From Macrosoma leucophasiata (Eukaryota > Arthropoda > Insecta > Lepidoptera > Hedylidae), in assembly GCA_036365455.1 (NCBI GenBank), contig JAWQUS010000023.1, positions 8,184,001 through 8,248,000 of the forward strand: 64,000 nucleotides of DNA, read 5' to 3'. The translations under genes and the position numbers were made by a program. Under the pieces are notes generated by a model, which was not told the DNA's origin, did no database searches, and saw only the letters and a list, made by a program, of their open reading frames with translations. The number at the start of each line of letters is the position of its first letter. The stretch's first letter is position 1. Positions 33,869-45,458 of the stretch are shown here, piece by piece.

Positions 33869-34018
33869 CTAGCGGCCCGCCCCGGCGCGGTTTCAATGTT
33901 ACCTACCCTCTCCTATTCATCTTAGCGTGATGTTATATAGCCTAAAGCACTGAAATGATTTCAAATCAGTAGTTCCTGAGCAAACAAACGAACTCTTAAG
34001 CTTTATAATATTAGTATA
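33869..34018 (-). mobile_element. Short non-autonomous Helitron (Lep1-like)
   Basis: On the minus strand it begins TATACTAATATTATAAAGC, has GTTCGTTTGTTTGCTCAGGA, and ends with a GC-rich hairpin and CCGCTAG. These are the start and end typical of short lepidopteran Helitrons. It lies between the two members of direct-repeat pair C. Confidence 0.85.
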
Positions 34019-34194
34019 AATTAAAGGGCAAGCTTAGAAGGTGGCCTTAGAAATGTTGATATCTTTATTCAACTTCCTTACTCCCTGTGCAATTTTTACT
34101 TATAATTATGTTTCTTACCCACATAATGAACAATATTTGTGAGTTGTTTCTAAAGATAAACTAGTAAATTATTGTATAATGAAAAAAAAATCAA

Positions 34195-34475
34195 GATATT
34201 CGAGTACAAACACGTCATGCAGCTTCGAAAGCGTAGTCCTCGGGCGAAGTGAATGGCGGGGACAGCGAAGCAGGGGCGCCGGAAAAATTGCTACTTCCGA
34301 GCTCCTCACTAAAGGACCCATCTAATAATCTAAAATCTAAATCTAATACTCCGGGCTGTACACAAGCAGTACCTTTGTTTACATTTTTATATGATTTCTC
34401 TACATTTTGTAGGTTTCAATGTGGATAATTTTTGGAAATAAGGTGTTAGGGACACTATGCCGACGTGATCTTTTT
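34195..34475. repeat. Direct-repeat pair C, member 2
   Basis: See 33161-33485. A 25-bp AATCTAA-type slippage repeat is inserted near 34323. Confidence 0.7.
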
Positions 34476-35017
34476 TATGTTATCGCGGTTAGACGCGACA
34501 GTTTTGTGTTATCTACAAAAATATGATTGTTAGGAGAAACGATGCACCGTGTATTAAAATACTTGCAGTGTTTTAGCGGAGCGCAAGACTCGTGCTCAAC
34601 TTCTGTAGGTACATTTGAGAAAGAGACTTTTCTAAAATCTGTACAAAAATATATATAACTGAAATTCAAAAAAAAAAAGGTTGCTTTCTCTAGCAATTCA
34701 ATGGATTGTTATGAAACTATGTTCGATTAATGTGATTTCACGGACGTATTGTATCGTCGAAAATGGCAAATACAATATCTAAGCAGGAACAGAATTGTTT
34801 CTCAGATTGTCTCAAAGCAATTGCAAATCCGCAATTGTCTACGTTACATTCGCCACAATGGGTTATTTAACTATTTTCACTGACAAGCTAAAAATAGATT
34901 TTAATTACAAGAAATAATTTCTTATATTATTATTTTTTATTAAAGGACTTTGTAAAGGATGTACCCTTAGCCTATATCCTAATATCTACATAGGATAAGT
35001 GTACTTCCTATGATGGT
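34476..35017. other. Nothing recognised
   Basis: AT-rich, unassigned. Confidence 0.3.
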
Positions 35018-35112
35018 CTGTAGGCTATAGACGTCAATAGAGAAACCGGGGTCGAAATGCTAATCCGTTGCCACTCCGGAGACCTAAGTTGTTTTACCTT
35101 TGTGAGATAGTT
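35018..35112 (-). repeat. Metulj-like SINE fragment
   Basis: Contains CTGTAGGCTATAGAC, GTCGAAATGC and CACTCCGGAGACCTAAGTTG. Confidence 0.6.
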
Positions 35113-35219
35113 CTTTATTTCTTCAAACGTACGTTCGTCTATCTTCTCTTGCATCGGTATTGGTGTCGAACAATCTTGAGTACTAGAGTCGAAGACGAGC
35201 AACAGATTAAATGTTATAA

Positions 35220-35520
35220 CACTTTGAATGGAATTCAAAATCAAGTAAACAATACTAGTCATTTACGAAGAACATTGTATCGCCATGGCAAGCAATTAGG
35301 CTAGAAACTAGGTACTGAATGTTTGAACTCTGTCATAGGACAATAGTACTTACCATCATAATTTTATTTCACTTCGAATAACTTTGCTTTCAATAATATA
35401 ATATTTACTACAGAGTTAAAAATACGTTTTAATAACACTTGAAATGCGGATTCAAGTTCAAATAAACAATCCAAGTAATTTTAGAGAAGCATTGTATCGT
35501 CATGGCAAGCGACAAAGCCA
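35220..35520. repeat. Direct-repeat pair D
   Basis: Members at about 35220-35300 and 35438-35520 share A(A)GTAAACAAT and CATTGTATCG(C/T)CATGGCAAGC at a period of about 217 bp. Confidence 0.65.
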
Positions 35521-35745
35521 GGGCCTACGAGGTACAACAATTGTTTCTACGGTTGATACGTTTTCAATTGCAGGCGGCTGTCAGTGTGCCAATTTCGCGG
35601 CATTCACAACAAATTACGTATTAAAGCGAGTGGAAGCGCAAACAAAACGGGCCGTGTTCGTGACGTGAATTCAGAGCGGTCTACGTGCAGTGCTCGACCG
35701 CGGGCCTAGTGATAGCGGAGCGGCTTCTTGCCTGATTATGTTGGA

Positions 35746-35803
35746 TATTGTTAAATTGTACACTGATGCCATTATTGTTAAATTGTACACTGATGCCATT
35801 ACT
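35746..35803. repeat. Tandem duplication, two units of about 27 bp
   Basis: ATTGTTAAATTGTACACTGA plus TGCCATT occurs twice back to back. Confidence 0.85.
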
Positions 35804-36814
35804 TTGTAATATAAAATACACTAAAATCAACGGTTGAACACGTATGAGCAAGAGGGACCACAAAGTTAGAAACTGCCCTCTGAGGTATTCCCTCGGTGCT
35901 ACAATATGTGGTTCTTTAAAAACGGCGTCAAGCAGTCCTTCAGGGATGGCAGCGCGTTAGCAACTCCCTTCGTGTTGCAAATTTTCACTGATGACGGTGA
36001 CCGGTTTTTATCAGGTGGTCCATCAGCTTGTCTATCAACTTTATGATATAAAAAATCTACCAAAACATTGAGAAAATCAACAAATATTGCTGCTTCGAAT
36101 CCGCAAGAGAAAATACCTCTACATGACGTTGTGCCATGACATGACAAGTATATGGATAAGGTCCCTGAACCCAATACCAAGAGAAATTAAACTGTATCTA
36201 CAAGGCACATAAAAATATACATAATAAATTGATAAAAATGCGAAAAATCTTAGAACAGAAATTTATACTACGGTATTAATAGAGATATGTAATTACTAAC
36301 TAATTTAAACGAATTAAATTTTTTGTATTTGTTTTACTATGTCTAAACCTCACAATTTGAAAATTACGTCAATGTACTTTACTTACCTACTGTTTTACAA
36401 CTCTTTTAGCCACAAAAGAGACTGATAAATGTGTGAAAAAGTCGTTGGGGATTCAAATAAAACTCGAAATAGTTCTTTTAAGGATGACGTGATACGAATG
36501 TGTCGTGAAGGCACGTCTTGAAATTTCAATCAAGAACAATGTCGGTTTCTCCCACTGTGTTTCTATTTCACTTTAATATGTGTTTGGGAAAATTTAACAA
36601 CACCATCTTAACTTCCTGTGCACCGATTCTCAATAGAATCCGTTAATGCTATATTTTCTTTCAAATCAGTTAAAAGAAGCTCGTGCAATAATAGTATAAT
36701 TTAGGACGAATCGGCACCAACATCACTTTATACCGCAGATATGATTGTACACAACTTAATTGGCCCGTACTAGCTTGAATTCAATAATGTTGAATAGCCC
36801 GTATCAAAATCGGG
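35804..36814. other. Nothing recognised
   Basis: AT-rich, unassigned. The frames that stay open lack motifs. Confidence 0.3.
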
Positions 36815-36992
36815 AAATAATTACACGGCCCTGTAATTTCCGGCACAAAGGCATAACATCTTAGGCCTCAGGAGTGGTAACGCATCTACATTTTGACCTT
36901 GGTCTTTGTGTGAGTGTCTAAAGGCTGCAGTCATCACTTAACATCAATGTGAACTGCATGCTTGTTTGCCACTTTCATTACATAAAAAAATA
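36815..36992 (+). repeat. Metulj-like SINE, 5'-truncated, with poly-A
   Basis: Starts at CACGGCCCTGTAATTTCCGG and ends TTCATTACATAAAAAAATAC. Confidence 0.85.
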
Positions 36993-37110
36993 CAGTGTTG
37001 CTAATGTCTCTTTTCTTCTTTCATTTACGTAATTGACAATGCTACTGACAAATACAGAGCACATTACAGCTAAAACGTGTCTAATGTACGATTATGAAGA
37101 AGGGGGGTTA
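36993..37110. mobile_element. MITE of the CCCCYTATTCATAAA family, one end
   Basis: Matches 49185-49340 through TGTTGCTAATNTCTC, TTGACAATGC and CGTNTCTAATNTACG to the end near GATTATGAAGAAGGGGGG. The left terminus is absent, next to the SINE poly-A. Confidence 0.55.
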
Positions 37111-37655
37111 TTTTTTACGAAAGCTTTATGCGTAATGTTACAGGCACATATTTTTAATTCCATAAATGTTCTGAAGAATTGTTCCAATTATGTTAGTTAA
37201 ATTGACATTTTCAAGAGCCAAAGCGAAATTGAATCGCTACACAGGTGAGATTTAATCTTTTGATAGAAAATTAAAAAATATAGTATCACTAAATCCTGAG
37301 AAGAATTTAATCCGTTTAGGGATCACTAACAAGGAGCTTGTTAATTAAAAGTGGAATAATTTTTTATATTTTCTCTTTCGTAAAAGTAAAAAACAAATAT
37401 GGATTAAAGAAACAATTGTTATTTTTCTGCCGTTCATTCGCTTATTAGTAAAAAAAAGTATAATGGATCCTGGAAAAAATAATCCCCGTTAGCGTGGGCA
37501 CTTATTTACGTCAAGCACAATTTGTATAATGTTTTGACTCTAAATAAAAATACGAAGGTTTGTTTTTTATCACTAATTAAGGCTTTTCTTGCGTTTCTCG
37601 GAATACATTCCGATTGTTATTTCATCAAATTAATGATGAAATTGTTTAAATCCAG
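37111..37655. other. Nothing recognised
   Basis: AT-rich, unassigned. Confidence 0.3.
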
Positions 37656-37912
37656 TTTTTTTTATGTTAGTAAGATGGCAAACAAGCGTGCAGCTCACAT
37701 TGATTTTAAGTGATGACTTTTGACGTCTGGATTTTGTGTAGATATCTATAGGCTGCCTATAGATAAAAAACAAATGCATTGCCCCCCCCCCCCCCCCCCC
37801 GAGGTCTAAGTTGTTAAGTACATACATGAAATCTCTGGTTTCATGTAGATGTTGTTACTTAACATCAATGTATAATGTATATTGGTTTGCCACTTCATGA
37901 CACAAAAAAATG
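37656..37912. repeat. Rearranged Metulj-like SINE with a 19-nt C run
   Basis: The left part is minus-strand SINE (TAAGATGGCAAACAAGCGTG), then the strand flips at GTGTAGATATCTATAGGCTG. It flips back around a pure C19 run (37782-37800) where the family has CCACTCCT, and finally continues plus-strand from ACTTAACATCAATGTATAAT to poly-A. Confidence 0.7.
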
Positions 37913-37929
37913 CACGATACCTACATTTC

Positions 37930-38148
37930 TGACGACCCGGTTAGTCCAGCGGTGTGAGATGACTGTTTGATTCGAAGGGTTTGATCCCCGCACCGGGACA
38001 AATATTTGTATGGCCTACAGATATTTGTTTCGGGTCTGGGTGTTTGTGTATGTGTTGTATGTGTACAACGGCACCCACGACACAAGTTTATACCTACTGT
38101 GGGGCTGTGAGTGTGTATTTTATTTTTTATTTATTATTATCCAAAAGA
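37930..38148 (+). mobile_element. tRNA-derived SINE (GACGACCCGGTTAGTCCA type)
   Basis: The head is GACGACCCGGTTAGTCCAGC with a B box in GGGTTTGATCCCCGCACC. The body has GTTTCGGGTCTGGGTGTTTG and CTACTGTGGGGCTGTGAGTG, and the tail is T/A-rich. The tRNA-like head is at the 5' end, as usual for SINEs. A cleaner copy is at 41982-42194. Confidence 0.78.
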
Positions 38149-39047
38149 GAGTAAGCTCTACTAAGTAAAATAAAGAATAAGACAATTAATTTCACATAAC
38201 ATACGAGCAAACTGATATACAGTTTAAAACATTTAAAAGAGCAGCTGCAACACATTGAAAAATAGTATCGAAACTAAATTAGAGCCTCGCAAGCCAGACA
38301 GCCGCCGGTCCGCGCGACAGTGCGACAGCCCGCAGCAAAGCTACTCGTCTTGAATACCTAATTACGACGTTGAGTAAATAACTTTTCTATTTGCCCCGGG
38401 TCGGATCGGGTTCGGTAAAACATTAATCATGATTGAGCTAAGTGGCTTAATACGGACGGGATAATGGCGGGCAATGATCGCCGACGGGGGGCGGCGCCAT
38501 ACAGGCGCGCTGTTGGGCACCGTCTTCGACGCCGGCACGCCCGCTGTTCACGCTGACGATCGCTATTGACAACACTTATATTACGTGCTATTTACCTCCC
38601 ATTCATGCTAACGAAGTCGATTCCTATGAATCAGTTACTTTGGCTCCTTACGTCGGTATTTTCAAATCTTCTGTCATATTTTGTTATTAACCCTCCAATT
38701 CATTTAAATCGTCTGATATTCTAAATTAAACCTCCAATCGTTGAATATCACAATTAGTAAAGTTGCCAGCTGGCTATATTCTATAATCACTTAGCGTTCA
38801 TTTTACTTCTTCCTTCACTTCGCGATAAAAATGCTTAAATTCTAGTAGATGACTTAGCAGATGAAGTGGGTCATCGAAATAGGTCTCTTTAACCTACAGC
38901 TGGGCGTGAGCCTCTTCTATTTTCATCCACCTATCGCGATATTTTGCAACGCCCGGCCAAAGCGAACGAGGTCATCTCGCCAATATATTGTTAGTAATTT
39001 ATTGGCGGTAGTATTTAGCAGCATATAAAGTCATTTGGTGGTGCCAC
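38149..39047. other. Unassigned; GC-rich island at 38285-38560
   Basis: 38285-38340 and 38440-38560 are GC-rich (for example CCGACGGGGGGCGGCGCC) in an AT-rich setting. No exon was recognised. They are candidate regulatory elements. Confidence 0.3.
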
Positions 39048-39290
39048 GCCAGTTCCCTAACGGGTTAGGCAGAGAGTGTGGAGCACCGGATATCCCGGTA
39101 CTGACACACCTCCCGTGCCTCATCTACCTTCATCATTCTCTTCATAGATGCACGCCGATTCCTAAGACTTTTGACCCCATCATCAGATAGAACCTACTTG
39201 GTCATGGTAGGTCAATCTTGGCCTTCCTAGGCCTCTGCAACCATCCACATGCGCATTGTATATCTGTTTAGTCATTCTCTCATTCATTGC
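39048..39290 (-). pseudogene. RTE-type LINE, 3' end fragment
   Basis: Covers the C-terminal coding region from the (C)CCTAACGGG end to about the GNNGRGRP-like block and slightly beyond. The (ATAC) tail is missing; the left edge reads GGTGGTGCCACGCCAG. Confidence 0.8.
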
Positions 39291-39901
39291 TAGTACAAAT
39301 GTATGAATCTTAAAGCATCTACTATGAAACCTTTGAATTTGTTTTGATGTGATTCTATATTTTATAACTAAATTGCATCTTATTTTTATCTATAAACAGT
39401 ATTGTTTTATATTACTTAGATAATAAAATACAAGCCTAAAATCAGAGACGTCGCATCGATCTAAAATAATCTCGTTCAATTATACCATCGACAAAATATA
39501 AAATCCAAACAAAATACCTTAATAACGGTTAGTTGAGAGCATCTAAATAGCTCTAATCGGAGCTCGACCGGAAACTAAGTGGATCGGAACCTCAAGTACG
39601 TACAGAAATGAAACCGCGATGGCTCCTAAATGTAAAACACAAACATTGGCTCGCAGAGCGCCCGGGGCTGCCGCACTGTTATTGTTTGCGCACCGAAACT
39701 AAACCGCGTGGAGGGAAGCACACCAACAAACGGACAACTTTAAAAGAAAGCAACGTCTTGGGAAAGCTTTGCCGACGGATTACCATACGACACGTTTATG
39801 GTTTCAAAGTTGTTTCGGTAATAATAAGCGAATAAAGAACAGCTAATTTAATAGCTAAATATTAGTATCATTGATTTTTAAAATAAAACTATTCATATTT
39901 A
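39291..39901. other. Nothing recognised
   Basis: A 75-codon plus-strand ORF (39608-39835) is basic and lacks any known motif. Confidence 0.3.
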
Positions 39902-40167
39902 TCTATCTATACATATAAAAATCAATTGCTGTTCGTTAATCTCGCTAACACTTGAGAACGGCTGGACCAATTTGGTTAATTTTAGTTTTGAATTATTCCT
40001 GGAAGCCCAGAGAAGGTTTAAAAGGTAAGAAAATATGAAGAAATTGAAAGGAAATAGTAAAAACAACAATTTTATTTTTCCATACAAATAGTCCGTATCT
40101 ATCAAACCTTTGACTTTATGACTTTTATTTCATTGTGAGGCAATACGAAGTTTGCCGGGTCAGCTAG
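39902..40167 (+). mobile_element. Non-autonomous Helitron
   Basis: Begins TCTATCTATACATATAAAAA, contains AATCAATTGCTGTTCGTTAA, and ends GTTTGCCGGGTCAGCTAG. 266 bp, same lineage as 13940-14463 and 20044-20303. Confidence 0.87.
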
Positions 40168-41189
40168 CTATTAATAGCTATTGGTCTTATTTTCTCCTGC
40201 AATCAGTTCATTTGTAGATCATAATTTCACTGATGTTCCAAAAAAAAAAATTCATTACTATCTCACTCATCAAATTAGTTGCATTGTTTAGGCTACATTG
40301 TTTGAAGGACTAATGAATAGATTGGGAATGAAAATTCAAGAACGGAAATTGTCTAACAAGCAGACCTGACGACCCGAAGATAAAGCTAACCATAGCTCTT
40401 ATAAGCGCAGTTGACGTGCTCTAACCGAGAAGCAATCACGCTAAAGAGTTAAGTGTTCATGTATAATCATCGACTATGAAACCAAAGGAAGGCTGATTGG
40501 TCTGTATGTATAATACAGGACGGATATATGGACAAGACATTATGACAATAAACTTTATATCGCATTCCAAGTGTGGAATAGTGTTCATAAAATGGAATAA
40601 CATTTCATGCTTTAGTTTAAAAACTTAACTTACACCACACTCAGTATCTGTTATGAGGTTATTAGTACTGTCTTCCAATGTGAGCTCAGTAGTACGTTGT
40701 CGTATACATGTACATAAATTAAGAAAACATCACATTCAATATCGTATTGTCTTACCCATCGTGTATATCTGCATATCTCATAAAATCATCGTAACATGTT
40801 GATTTTTTTTTGTACCAAGAACTGTGAAAACATTATTTTAAATCACCCACTTTTAGAAGCTTATACACAGATATGTTGAGTTAGAATACTAATACATAAG
40901 AGCTCGTTAATTCACGACCACGACAACATAAAGGTATATGGCGAATTGCATAAGTGCAATAGCGGACACAGGAGTCGCCGAGGGGGGGAGGCCACAGAGA
41001 GCTTTTCCTTGTCGCCGAGCATAACACTAAACGATAATACCGATACGAAGTCGATATTGCGCCTTCCGATCCCTAAGCGGTAACAATTGTCGTAAGTCGA
41101 CAGTTAATGGCGTTGCTGTGAAACACTCGAAAGAAAATCTGTGCATAATTATGTCCAGTTCAGTTAAGATCACATTATTATTATTCTAA
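40168..41189. other. Nothing recognised
   Basis: AT-rich, unassigned. Confidence 0.3.
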
Positions 41190-41278
41190 CTTGCCGCTAA
41201 ATGGTAGGGTTTAGCGCTATCGTGTTGCAGTCATTTGATAATGTACCTACAGCCTTGTAATTTCTGGCACAGAACAGA
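41190..41278 (+). repeat. Metulj-like SINE fragment
   Basis: ACTTGCCGCTAAATGGTAGG through TTGTAATTTCTGGCACAGA. Confidence 0.75.
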
Positions 41279-41975
41279 CTAGTTCCTATTCCTTATCCGA
41301 TCACGGAGATGACGCATGTGGCAGCCATTGTTGTCCGCGACCATTTTAGAGGAAAGTGAAGAGGGTGCATGTAGAAAATTTACAAGATATTATGCTCATT
41401 TTTTTAAATAAGATAACATCTGTAATGATCGGACAGACGTATATGAATCACGAATGCATCATCGATTTAATGAGAAAAGTGCCTATAGGAAAAGCACAAA
41501 AATTCAAAACGTTACATTATTGCAAAACACGAAAAAATTCAGTGACACGTTGCGAATCATGAACGTCATAAAAGAGCCTTTTCCACGGATTCTTTCCAAT
41601 TGCGCGTTGGTAGGGATTCATCTTTCAAGTTGCGGAACTCGTTGCGACAACATCAAAACATTTTTCAATACTACGTAGCAGGCTTCTCAGCGAATTGTTA
41701 AAGAGAAACATTGAGCCAGTAACCGCTACCTAAAAATATAGCAAAGAAAGTTAAACAATAAACAATACACAAGTTTGAAGCAATTTAGGAACTTTAGTAG
41801 ATTTCTGCCAAAGTTTAATTAGCTGTTATTATTTTTGCCACCTAGTTACGTACCGCAGGGGCTAAATGTCCCTTAGCAGGAAACGTAATGAAATAGCCTT
41901 TGAAATACTTTGGAATAAACTCAATTTAAGTTTGATTAAATGAAAAAATAGCATTAGGTATAGTCAAATGAATTC
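41279..41975. other. Nothing recognised
   Basis: Short ORFs without motifs; unassigned. Confidence 0.3.
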
Positions 41976-42200
41976 ACTGGTTTGACGACCCGGTTAGTCC
42001 ACCGGTGTGAAACCACCGTTTGATTCGAAGGGTCGCGGGTTCGATCTTCGCACCGGAACAAATATTTGTATGGCCTACAGACATTTGTTTCGGGCCGGGG
42101 TGTTTGTGTATGTGTTGTATGTGTACAACGGCACCCACACACGTTTATACCTATTGTGGGGCTGTGAGTGTAAGCCTAAAAAAAAAAAAAAAAACTGGTG
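41976..42200 (+). mobile_element. tRNA-derived SINE (GACGACCCGGTTAGTCCA type) inserted at a SINE head
   Basis: ACTGGT at 41976-41981 and 42195-42200 flanks a 213-bp element with a tRNA-like head (A box TTAGTCCACCGG, B box GGGTTCGATCTTCGC). The body ends GTGGGGCTGTGAG and is followed by a 16-nt A run. The right copy of ACTGGT is also the start of the Metulj-like SINE that follows. Confidence 0.82.
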
Positions 42201-42475
42201 GTTTCCTGGAGTTCCAGTATAAGGGCTTGAGGGCGTAAGCACCACGGTTCTACATAATCTATCTGCCGCCAAATGGTAGTGGTCAGCACTATCGTGTTCC
42301 GGTTAGATGGTATGGCCCCGTAATAACTACCACAGAGACATAACAACTAAGGTCTCAGGGGTGGAAACGCATCTGCACTTTGAGCTCTGGCCTTTGTGTA
42401 AGTGTCTATAGGCTGCAGCCATGACGTAACATCAATGTGAACTGCATTTTGATTGCTACCTTTTTTACTTAAAAT
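42196..42475 (+). repeat. Metulj-like SINE, near full length
   Basis: Starts CTGGTGGTTTCCTGGAG, keeps CCGCCAAATGGTAGTGG and CTATAGGCTGCAGCCATGAC, and ends in CTTAAAATAA. Confidence 0.85.
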
Positions 42476-43012
42476 AAATTCAAAATTGAATTCAATGAGA
42501 TTAGTAGATATATATGAATCTGAAATATATAGTAGTAGATATATTACCAACAGACAAATTATGGGGAAAATCTTGTCGAGCTCGTGTCGCGTCGTAATTG
42601 GCAGCGCAAGGCAATACACGCTCTACTGACGGCCTTTAACGGCGAACGCTATTTCTTACACCGATTACACATTGACTCATGTTCGTGTGATATTGGAAAT
42701 CTACCTAGATACTTTACATATGGTTAAGTTGTTAGTTATAGAATTCTTTTTTAACAGCAGTCTTTTTAAAATAATTGAATTTTATCTCATATTCTTTTTC
42801 ATCATCATCACTCCAGCCAAAAGCCGTCCACAAAATCCATTTAAAGTTTATCCTTAAGTAAGGGGAGATTTCGCCGTGAACGTCACGGTTGTCAGGCGGA
42901 TTGGTGATCGCAGTGGCGGTAATTTTATCTCAGGATACTGCTGCCCACCCCGCGTTGTTGTATCTACTACTGCCCCGTTGGAATGATTTGACCACCATTG
43001 TTCAGTTGACGT
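42476..43012. other. Nothing recognised
   Basis: Unassigned. 42580-42650 is slightly GC-richer without a recognised motif. Confidence 0.3.
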
Positions 43013-43140
43013 CAGTCAGTCAGTTGAGGTCAGTCTTGGTTTTCCTGGGCCTCTGCAGCCATCCATATTCGCATTGTACATCTGTTTAGTAATTTTATAA
43101 GCCCGAACCATCGGAGCATACTTTTTCATTTTTTCATAAA
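43013..43140 (-). pseudogene. RTE-type LINE fragment lacking its 3' end
   Basis: Encodes the GxRGPGRPRLT and WFGHxERM neighbourhood only. The side nearest the 3' end is replaced by (GTCA)-rich sequence at 43008-43030. Confidence 0.7.
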
Positions 43141-43209
43141 CCTACCAATAATTATTATAACTTCAAATCATGATTCACAACAAAATATTCCAATATTAAT
43201 AAAATAATG

Positions 43210-43485
43210 ATCCTGCAAATGAGTGAACTCGCGGCATTTTATTGCAGATGTAATCAGAAGGTGCTGCGAGAACTGCTACGCTTCGAAGAACATGACATCT
43301 TCGATTGTACATTATTCCGTGAATTTGTTGAGCGCGATAACGTTAAATCTTTCTCTGTAATACTGCTTGAAATATGAAGTTAAAATTGAAGTAGATTTCT
43401 ATACCTGCTTGAAAAACACTTTGTCAGCGTTATTACATTTGAAATCTTTATAGTAAATGATTCGACATGGAGTCGAAATGCTGAC
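43210..43485. repeat. Direct-repeat pair E, member 1
   Basis: Shares CCTGCAAATGA, CGAGAACTGCTACGCTTCG and TGAGCGCGATA with 43808-44100 at a period of 599 bp. One plus-strand frame is open across the core in both. Confidence 0.7.
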
Positions 43486-43726
43486 TGGGTGCGAGTTAAT
43501 TATAGAACCTTCAATTTGTCTACGGCAAGAAGTATAAACATAACAACTTCAAATCATAAATTAATAAATGCTATAAAAGATGAAAGTTTTAAAACAAAAT
43601 ACATTTCTGTTTTATTTTTTTTTAAAGGATGTCTGATTTTAGTTTTAATTATTACCTTAATCGATACTGGATTCTGAGGAATTTCACCGTTTATCTAATA
43701 AAATGTTTAAGTAGTTTTAAACATAC

Positions 43727-43777
43727 ACCCTTCCCTTATTCATAAACGTATATTAGATATGTTTTAGCTTCTTAATA
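43727..43777. mobile_element. MITE of the CCCCYTATTCATAAA family, end fragment
   Basis: CCCTTATTCATAAACGTATA plus the adjoining TTAGATATGTTTTAGCTTC. It lies between the members of pair E. Confidence 0.45.
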
Positions 43778-43807
43778 TTCTTTGTCGTACAATATAAGCA
43801 GAACAAT

Positions 43808-44100
43808 GTACCTGCAAATGACACTGACGCGTTGGTTAATGCAGATGTTATTAGTATTTGCTACGAGAACTGCTACGCTTCGTAGAGCATCACATCTTCG
43901 AATGTACATTGTTCCGTGAAATTCATGAGCGCGATAGGATGAAATATTTATCTTTATTTAATAGTGTTTGAAATATGAAATTGAATTTCTTGAAATTTAA
44001 TTTCTATGCTTGAGAAAAATTGTTTTATTGAATAAGTATTTATTGACGTTATCAGAAATGAGGCGGCTCGGAGGCGTATTGCTGTCCGGGCGAAGGTTAA
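43808..44100. repeat. Direct-repeat pair E, member 2
   Basis: See 43210-43485. Confidence 0.7.
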
Positions 44101-44963
44101 ATCTACTAATAAACTTCACGTTTGTTTTTTACGCTAATAATGTTACATGCAATATAAAGACAATTCACATTAAGTAATCAATAAAATAGGAATAAGCCAG
44201 AAACCACACAAATCGTTCAGTCAACGTGAGTGGTTGACTAAGTAAGTTAAAAAAGAAACAAAATTGTAAAACAATAACGCAATTTCACAAAAATCTTGGC
44301 AGTACTATAACAAACAGCATCCGAAAACGAAACCAAACAAAACTGAGGAAGGACGGAGCAGCGGGGAGGTCGGCAGCAGCGTTCGCGGCTCACAATGCTG
44401 ATTGAAAGCAAATAATGAAATCATAGGGAATGGAGCCTCGGCCGCACCCGCAAATATTGTGAAAAATTGCACTCGCACTCACACAAGAATGAATACGCGC
44501 ACCGGAAAAAAGATGAATAAATAGAAAGAAAATAAATACCGGCTTCGTGAAGCCGCTATTTATTTTAATAATAGACAGGGTTTACGATGAAGTTCACTAC
44601 GGTTAAATTATTAATAATAAAACTCTAATGTTTTGGCCAATGATATTATTAAGCTCATTGGCATTTAAGCCTTGCAATAAAATAACGAATGGAACATAAG
44701 TTTTGATTGATTGGCATATTTTAAAAAATCTTTATTAACTCACTTTAATTTAATTACTCCTGCTTTCTAACACACACGGTGAAATTAAAACAATGAAGCA
44801 TTTACTACTAAACAACGATGAGGTTGAGTTAAAAAAAAACGGAAGTTCTAAATATTGTAACATAATTTAACAATAAGCCCGTTCGCACATGCGTCGACTT
44901 GCTGTGTCATACAATATACATACATGTTTTCCAAATCCCGTGACACCGACATGATTCATATCG
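44101..44963. other. Unassigned; GC-rich patch 44330-44530
   Basis: 44340-44460 includes GGACGGAGCAGCGGGGAGGT and CTCGGCCGCACCCGC. No exon was recognised. Confidence 0.3.
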
Positions 44964-45005
44964 GATTGACGAGCCATTTGGTCCAGCGGTGTGTGACGAC
45001 CACAT
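44964..45005 (+). repeat. tRNA-derived SINE head only
   Basis: TTGACGAGCCATTTGGTCCA matches the head of the SINE at 41982. It is cut off after about 40 bp and joined to another repeat. Confidence 0.6.
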
Positions 45006-45108
45006 TAGCCGAGGCAGAGAATATGTAATAATACTACATATAGAATGGACACTTCGACTTCCCACCCGATTTCCCCGCCTCACCCAACCTCCTCCCCTCG
45101 TGTGATCG
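45006..45108 (-). repeat. CCGCGGACACTCCGCC repeat family, 3' part
   Basis: The complement of the end of 50561-50801: CAGAGAATATGTAATAATAC, GAATGGACACTTCGACTTCC, ATTTCCCCGCCTCACCCAAC. Confidence 0.7.
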
Positions 45109-45207
45109 TGTTTTATAAGCTTTTGTATAAAAACAAGTCCAAAATCGTCCTAAAGTTTCCATTTAGATAGATCAAAGTCACTTTTAGACGTAACAGTTAT
45201 TTTTTTT

Positions 45208-45458
45208 TATGTTATGAAAGTGGCAAACAAGCATGCAGTTCACATTGATGTTAAGTGATGACTGCAGCCTACAGATACTACACAAAGACCAAGGTCAAAA
45301 TGCAGATGCGTTACGTTACGTCCTGAGGCCTAAGGTGTTATGCCGTACATTACCACCTGACCGGAACACGATAGTGCTGAACACTACCGGCAAGTCTATT
45401 AGGTTATGCGGTGGTGCCTACGCCCGCGAGCTCCGTCACTGGAGCTCTACCACCGGTG
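45208..45458 (-). repeat. Metulj-like SINE, full length with small internal deletion
   Basis: From TTTTATGTTATGAAAGTGGC through CTGAACACTACCGGCAAG to GGAGCTCTACCACCGGTGAA. About 12 bp (CATTTAGC region) is missing between the two halves, and the segment before CCGTACATTACC is shortened. Confidence 0.88.
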
